64,000 bases of DNA, from contig JAHBTJ010000010.1 in NCBI GenBank assembly GCA_019638595.1, positions 186,001 to 250,000 on the forward strand, given 5' to 3'. Source of the DNA: Chitinophagaceae bacterium (GTDB taxonomy: Bacteria > Bacteroidota > Bacteroidia > Chitinophagales > Chitinophagaceae). The translations under genes and the position numbers were made by a program. Shown here piece by piece: positions 61,339 through 64,000 of the stretch. The notes beneath the pieces are model-generated. The model made no database searches. It was not told the origin of the DNA and was given only the letters and a program-made list of their open reading frames with translations. The number at the start of each line of letters is the position of its first letter. Position 1 is the stretch's first letter.

Positions 61339-62526
61339 ATGACGAATAAGCTGAAAATTTTTAACGGGCGCATCATTACGCCATTCAGGGTCATACCCCG
61401 CGGATCTATTTTGGTAGCTGATGGTAAAATAGCCAAAATAGCAGAAGGGGATATAGAGGAGCCGGGGGCGGACGAAATAGACGCGGGCGGAAAATTTATT
61501 TCACCTGGTTTTATAGATATCCATGTACATGGGGGAGGAGGGCACGATTTTATGGATGGCAGTGTGGAGGCTTTTTTAAAAATTGCGGAAACACATGCGC
61601 GGTATGGCACCACTTCCATGCTGCCTACTACCCTCACCGCCGAAAAAGAAGAGCTGTTCCGTACACTGGATATTTACGAAGAAGCGGTAAAGCGCAATGT
61701 AAAAGGAGCCCAATTTTTAGGTATCCACCTGGAAGGCCCCTATTTTGCCATGAACCAGAGAGGCGCGCAGGATCCGCGATATATAAGAAATCCTGATCCT
61801 GCGGAATACAAAGATATCCTGTCCCGCAGCCCGCATATCAAAAGATGGAGCGCTGCTCCCGAGCTGCCCGGAGCGCTTGAATTTGCCCGGTTCTTAAAGT
61901 CGAAAGGAATACTGGTGGCCCTCGCCCATACAGATTGCATTTATGAAGAAGCAGTGATAGGGTTTGAAAACGGGTATACGTTGGCCACGCATTTTTATTC
62001 ACTAATGAATGGTGTTATCCGTAAGAACGCGTTCCGCTATGCAGGCGCCATTGAATGCGCGTACCAGTTGGATGAAATGGATGTGGAGATCATTGCAGAC
62101 GGCATTCATCTGCCGCCTTCGCTTTTAAAGCTGATCTATAAGCAGAAGGGTACCGACCGTATAGCGCTGATCACCGACTCCATGCGGGCTGCCGGAATGC
62201 CTGAAGGTGAAAGTATCTTAGGCAGCCTCCATGATGGGTTGAAAGTGATCGTGGAAGACGGGGTAGCCAAACTGCCCGACAGAACCTCTTTTGCCGGCAG
62301 CGTGGCTACAACCGACAGGCTGGTAAGGAATATGATACAATTGGCTGAAGTGCCCTTAACGGATGCGGTAAGGATGATGACCAGGACTCCCGCGGGCATT
62401 CTTGGCATCGAACACAGGAAAGGCTCGCTGGTAGAAGGCAAAGATGCCGATATACTCATCTTTGATGAAGCGATACGCATTGAAAAGACAATCGTAAACG
62501 GCAATATTATTTATAGCAGGAATTAA
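61339..62526 (+). CDS. nagA: N-acetylglucosamine-6-phosphate deacetylase
   Basis: A 395-residue metal-dependent amidohydrolase that deacetylates GlcNAc-6-phosphate to glucosamine-6-phosphate. I start it at ATG 61339; the frame from TTG 61258 would overlap the SGNH gene. Metal-site and catalytic motifs: PGFIDIHVHGGGGHDFMDG, GIHLEGPYFAMNQRGAQ (Glu ligand), VALAHTD (His), LATHFYSLMNG (His; E. coli has THLYNAM) and LITDSMRAAGMPEG (catalytic Asp). All ligands are kept. It ends TAATG, its stop overlapping the nagB-like start by one base, so translation is coupled. It is the central step of the GlcNAc pathway encoded by PUL2. Confidence 0.93.
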   Translation: MTNKLKIFNGRIITPFRVIPRGSILVADGKIAKIAEGDIEEPGADEIDAGGKFISPGFIDIHVHGGGGHDFMDGSVEAFLKIAETHARYGTTSMLPTTLTAEKEELFRTLDIYEEAVKRNVKGAQFLGIHLEGPYFAMNQRGAQDPRYIRNPDPAEYKDILSRSPHIKRWSAAPELPGALEFARFLKSKGILVALAHTDCIYEEAVIGFENGYTLATHFYSLMNGVIRKNAFRYAGAIECAYQLDEMDVEIIADGIHLPPSLLKLIYKQKGTDRIALITDSMRAAGMPEGESILGSLHDGLKVIVEDGVAKLPDRTSFAGSVATTDRLVRNMIQLAEVPLTDAVRMMTRTPAGILGIEHRKGSLVEGKDADILIFDEAIRIEKTIVNGNIIYSRN

Positions 62527-63311
62527 TGAACGATAAAAGACAAGCCATGAGAAAAATGAAAAAAGACCTGTTGGAAGTGGAGATTCATAAGGACAGGCCC
62601 GGGCTTGGCCGGGCGGCGGCAAACGCGGTGAGCAAAAAAATAAATGAACTGCTGCAAAGCAGGGAGTACATCAATATCGTATTTGCGGCGGCGCCCTCGC
62701 AAAACGAATTTCTGGCCGAACTGGCGCAGAAAAACATTAGCTGGGACCGCATCAATGCTTTTCATATGGATGAATATGTAGGAGTAGATAAAGATGCTAC
62801 CCAGTTATTTGGCAATTTTCTTAAAGAACGATTGTTTGGAAAAGTAGCCTTACGGAATGTATTTTACATGAACGGGAATGCAGCCGGTTTAGAGGAAGAA
62901 TGCAACAGGTATGCTTCCCTGTTAAAGCAATATCCTACCGATATTGTATTCCTGGGGATTGGCGAGAATACACATGTGGCTTTTAATGACCCCCATGTTG
63001 CCTTTTTTGACGATAAGAAAGATGTTAAGATTGTAGACCTGGATGTGAGAAACCGGCTTCAGCAGGTAGATCCGGACGATACTTCCTGTTTTAAAACCCT
63101 TGAAGAAGTGCCCACCCATGCCATCACGCTCACGGTGCCGGCATTGTTCAGCGCAACCTATGCGTATGCTATCGTTCCGGGGGAAAAGAAAGCCGAAGCC
63201 ATTTATTATACACTGAACAGCGAAATAAGCGAGCGTTATCCCTCTACTATTTTCAGGAGGCATAGCCATTCTATTTTGTATATAGATGAAAATAGTGCAT
63301 CCCGGTTATGA
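62526..63311 (+). CDS. Glucosamine-6-phosphate deaminase-like protein with altered active-site loop
   Basis: A 261-residue protein of the NagB/6-phosphogluconolactonase fold, starting on the last base of the nagA stop. By position it should convert glucosamine-6-phosphate to fructose-6-phosphate. The substrate loop AFHMDEYVG (Asp82, like Asp72 of E. coli NagB) is kept. The catalytic loop is G146-E-N-T-H150-V-A-F-N-D155-P; in E. coli it is G-N-D-G-H-I-A-F-N-E-P, so Asp141 is Asn148 here and Glu148 is Asp155, while the His is kept. This GEN form is found in a widespread NagB-like group annotated variously as deaminase or 6-phosphogluconolactonase. Activity as a deaminase is likely from context, not proven. 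Confidence 0.8.
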   Translation: MNDKRQAMRKMKKDLLEVEIHKDRPGLGRAAANAVSKKINELLQSREYINIVFAAAPSQNEFLAELAQKNISWDRINAFHMDEYVGVDKDATQLFGNFLKERLFGKVALRNVFYMNGNAAGLEEECNRYASLLKQYPTDIVFLGIGENTHVAFNDPHVAFFDDKKDVKIVDLDVRNRLQQVDPDDTSCFKTLEEVPTHAITLTVPALFSATYAYAIVPGEKKAEAIYYTLNSEISERYPSTIFRRHSHSILYIDENSASRL

Positions 63312-63430
63312 GCCGCCCGGGATATAGTATGGAGGTGGAATGGGTAACTGATCGGTGTATTTGCGGCCGCCGGGGTGCTTTGTGTGCACACAGGGAGAAT
63401 ACATATCACAACTGCAAAAAAAATACGGAC

Positions 63431-64000
63431 GTGAACAAGCAAACAAAAGTAGTACAGGCGGGCGCTGTAAATAAGAAGGATACCGTTATCCCGATCCTTA
63501 TTATAGGCTCTCTCTTCTTTTTCTTTGGTTTTATATCCTGGTTAAATTCCATCCTCATCCCTTTCTTCAAGATCGCGTGTGAGCTGACCAACCTGGAATC
63601 CTACCTGGTTACCTTTGCGTTTTATATCAGTTACCTGGTTTTTTCCGTACCGGCATCTTACCTGCTGAAGCGTGTGGGTTTTCGTAAGGGCATGATGGTG
63701 GGGTTCTGGATCATGTCGGTAGGCGCTTTTATTTTTATTCCGGCAGCGCTTACCAGGGAGTATATTGTTTTTTTGATCGGTTTATTTTCCATAGGGGCAG
63801 GTACCGCTTTATTACAGACCGCTGCCAATCCTTACATTACTATTCTTGGACCCAGGGAAAGAGCGGCTCAGCGGCTCAGCATTATGGGTATATTCAATAA
63901 AGTAGCCGGCATTATATCCCCGTTATTATTTGCAGCAGTAGTGCTGAAAGCTACTGATACGGAGCTTTTCAGGCAAATACCTTTGATGAGCGAAGCCGAC
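63431..64000 (+). CDS. MFS sugar transporter (FucP/NagP-type), N-terminal part
   Basis: The 3' end is beyond the window; 190 codons are visible. The start is GTG at 63431 (VNKQTKVVQ), as there is no nearby ATG in frame. About six membrane helices are present with the FucP/GlcP-type marks: SLFFFFGFISWLNSILIPFFKIACEL near residue 25, the GFRKGMM loop, and NPYITILGPRERAAQRLSIMGIFNKVAGI near 130-160, characteristic of the fucose/glucose/galactose/N-acetylglucosamine permeases of Bacteroidota. Next to nagA and a nagB-like gene, import of N-acetylglucosamine (NagP role) is the best call. It is 119 bases after the nagB-like gene. Confidence 0.88.
   Translation, partial: MNKQTKVVQAGAVNKKDTVIPILIIGSLFFFFGFISWLNSILIPFFKIACELTNLESYLVTFAFYISYLVFSVPASYLLKRVGFRKGMMVGFWIMSVGAFIFIPAALTREYIVFLIGLFSIGAGTALLQTAANPYITILGPRERAAQRLSIMGIFNKVAGIISPLLFAAVVLKATDTELFRQIPLMSEAD

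Noticed and set aside
63299..63323. Inverted repeat ATCCCGG...CCGGGAT across the nagB-like stop codon
   Set aside because: No T-run follows and the stem overlaps coding sequence; not convincing as a terminator.
1..64000. tRNA, rRNA, CRISPR, IS or phage elements
   Set aside because: Looked for cloverleaf-like stretches, spaced direct repeats and transposase or integrase proteins; none found.

Overview
The window looks like chromosome of a Bacteroidota bacterium, most likely family Chitinophagaceae (Niabella/Chitinophaga type). The evidence is two SusC/SusD pairs, each under its own ECF sigma factor and FecR anti-sigma factor, a type IX secretion C-terminal signal, several SusC-like STN domains, a DUF6340 lipoprotein, and -7 promoter boxes of the Bacteroidota form TAnnTTTG. 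I see no tRNA, rRNA, CRISPR array, insertion sequence, phage gene or origin. Base composition appears to be in the mid-40s percent G+C by eye (not counted).

Layout. 1-9.7 kb: start of a ceramidase-like gene, a Tat-exported TIM-barrel protein, an AI-2E-type permease, a large secreted M43 metalloprotease, and a phosphocholine-specific phospholipase C behind a YeiH-type exporter. 9.9-10.7 kb: a NagD-like HAD phosphatase. 10.9-33.8 kb: polysaccharide utilization locus 1 (PUL1): sigma, FecR, SusC, SusD, two SASA-type acetylesterases, an alpha-galactosidase-like enzyme, a GH20 hexosaminidase, a GH172 enzyme, a PQQ dehydrogenase with an inserted cytochrome c domain, an MGH1-type glycosidase and a large c-type cytochrome protein. 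33.9-48.8 kb: mixed genes, including an AT-rich FkbM methyltransferase, a second propeller/HEAT/cytochrome lipoprotein, a glycosyltransferase-HAD fusion with degraded HAD motifs, a repeat lipoprotein, a phosphodiesterase, a GH16 enzyme, a DUF92 protein, a PAS histidine kinase, DUF6340 and truA. 49.0-64.0 kb: PUL2: sigma, an Asp-box beta-propeller, FecR, SusC, SusD, a GH84 N-acetylglucosaminidase, an SGNH esterase, nagA, a nagB-like gene and an MFS sugar transporter cut by the window end.

How the genes work together. PUL2 reads as a nearly complete N-acetylglucosamine pathway: outer-membrane import (SusCD), periplasmic release and deacylation (GH84, SGNH), inner-membrane uptake (MFS), deacetylation (NagA) and deamination (NagB-like). 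A GlcNAc kinase is not seen and could lie beyond the end. PUL1 targets an acetylated, amino-sugar- and galactose- or furanose-containing glycan, with an added oxidative (PQQ/cytochrome c) branch.

Most notable signal. In both PULs the FecR-susC gap carries, on the minus strand, a Bacteroidota promoter whose -7 box ends exactly on the A of the susC ATG, and about 90 nt further on an intrinsic terminator. This predicts a cis-antisense small RNA opposite each susC leader and start codon, in the manner of Bacteroides DonS. Both fecR genes also share a candidate ECF promoter, CCTTT-N12-TTGTC-N1/3-TTATAT.
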